Positions 45,672-46,329 of a stretch of DNA of 46,329 nt are shown here, piece after piece. Numbering within the stretch: the first letter of the stretch is position 1; each line of letters opens with the position of its first letter. Made by a program: the position numbers and the translations under genes. The DNA is taken from positions 1 to 46,329 of the forward strand of contig CAIYJE010000174.1 of the NCBI GenBank assembly GCA_903926465.1, in the 5' to 3' direction. Source of the DNA: an uncultured Planctomycetales bacterium. Lineage in GTDB: Bacteria > Planctomycetota > Planctomycetia > Isosphaerales > Isosphaeraceae. The notes under the pieces are model-generated. The model searched no databases, was not told where the DNA came from, and worked only from the letters and a program-made list of their open reading frames with translations.

Positions 45672-46329
45672 TTATCTGAGACGAAGCCTTAGCTGGGCGT
45701 ATGAGATCCGTTGGACTGACGAAGTGATCACGGTGGGATCCGATGTAGTCGCCATCACAAACTGAGCCACACGGGGTATGCGGTTCTGGCTGGCACTGGT
45801 GGTTCGCATCGAAGGTGTGAGGAACTGAGATGCTCGGACGCGAATCCGATAGGATTGATTGAAAGTGAGATCTTTTTGCGGAGTGAGCACCACTAGGCCC
45901 GTGTCTGGGTGATATTGTGCGGAGTCCAGCGTCAGGAGTGTTCCTCTCGTACTGTGGTTGTTGCCCAGCTTGTTGGTTGCGACCTCGACGAGCCTGTAAT
46001 TGCTCAGGCGCTCGGCTCTCGCTGGGTTTCGTTGCTTTCCGATATCAAGAGAAATCGTCTTCAATAATGCGCCAGGTACCGGTGCTATCACCGTGCCAGA
46101 CCCGATTGAGAGTGGTGCAACATTGACGATCATCGTCTGAGTTGTGCTCATGGCCGGATTTCCACTATCGGTTACCCGCACCTGAATCGTCACAGTTCCG
46201 GCTGTTTGAGGAGTGAAGGTGAGCTGGCCGGTGCTGGGATTGATGGTTGCGCCGGTTGGTGCCCCTGGGTCCAGGCTGTAATGGAGCGTTTGGCCAGGAT
46301 CGGGATCGGTGGCATTCAGGTTGACCGTG
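45672..46329 (-). CDS. C-terminal part of a large cadherin/Ig-like repeat protein (runs off right edge)
   Basis: The frame is open from the right edge to TAA at 45674-45672, at least 218 residues. Near the edge it reads NLNATDPDPGQTLHYSLDPG, ATINPSTGQLTFTPQ and TVTIQVRVTDSGNP, the pattern of cadherin-like/putative-Ig (He_PIG-type) repeats. The last ~140 residues (PLSIGSGTVIAPVPG, VLTPQKDLTFNQSYRIRV) form another beta domain and end in an Arg/Leu-rich tail (AQLRLRLR). Such giant surface proteins are common in planctomycetes. The true start lies outside the window. Confidence 0.8.
   Translation of the reverse strand, partial: TVNLNATDPDPGQTLHYSLDPGAPTGATINPSTGQLTFTPQTAGTVTIQVRVTDSGNPAMSTTQTMIVNVAPLSIGSGTVIAPVPGALLKTISLDIGKQRNPARAERLSNYRLVEVATNKLGNNHSTRGTLLTLDSAQYHPDTGLVVLTPQKDLTFNQSYRIRVRASQFLTPSMRTTSASQNRIPRVAQFVMATTSDPTVITSSVQRISYAQLRLRLR

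Overview
The window looks like a chromosomal segment from a planctomycete (Planctomycetota, probably the Gemmatales/Isosphaerales side). The evidence is two DUF1559 pseudopilin-like proteins with [13 protein letters not shown]-termini, a Tat-exported DUF1501 protein, a secreted beta-repeat protein with the planctomycete-type LEGRQLLA leader motif, a redoxin/cytochrome c/copper-monooxygenase-like fusion, several polytopic membrane proteins with GT-C or TPR features, and long gene-poor spacers. No rRNA, tRNA, CRISPR array or prophage was seen.

Left part (1-15.2 kb), mostly minus strand. The left edge is the 3' end of an IS66-family element that has cut a VapC/PIN toxin gene. The DUF104-type antitoxin gene upstream of it carries a frameshift. 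Next come a ceramidase-like hydrolase, a large secreted DUF4091/GH123-like protein, a plus-strand DUF1501 protein, a cluster of three strong hairpins between convergent genes, a DUF1559 gene followed by a small lipoprotein gene, and a secreted protein of unknown function. A 0.9 kb gene-poor stretch with inverted repeats follows. Beyond it lie a 47-residue very basic protein with its own promoter and terminator, a divergent HMG-CoA reductase, a Tat-exported aldo/keto reductase and csrA.

Middle (15.6-33.3 kb), plus strand. It holds ispF-cysS-ruvC (housekeeping), an unknown 217-residue protein, two large membrane proteins (one with C-terminal TPRs), a second DUF1559 gene with signs of high expression, a tandem pair of small secreted paralogues, a zinc-ribbon membrane protein, an HpcH/HpaI-type aldolase and a YfhO-like membrane protein.

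Right part (33.4-46.3 kb). Two minus-strand exported proteins (YHS/TRASH-like, and the redoxin/cytochrome fusion) may work together in metal or redox chemistry. A compact plus-strand operon follows: lipoyl-fold protein, Nudix hydrolase, thymidylate kinase, DNA polymerase III delta prime. After it come a proline-rich lipoprotein, a primary-type sigma factor, the 665-residue beta-repeat protein with a textbook terminator, an inverted pair of REP-like palindromes, and the C-terminal part of a large repeat protein running off the right edge.

The most interesting items are the small basic protein with its own transcription unit, a lipoyl-fold protein that lacks the lysine normally modified, an HMG-CoA reductase-like gene next to MEP-pathway ispF, the tandem secreted paralogues beside a zinc-ribbon membrane protein, and the IS66 insertion whose terminal bases supply the stop codon of the toxin fragment. 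All functional calls come from reading motifs; no database search was run.
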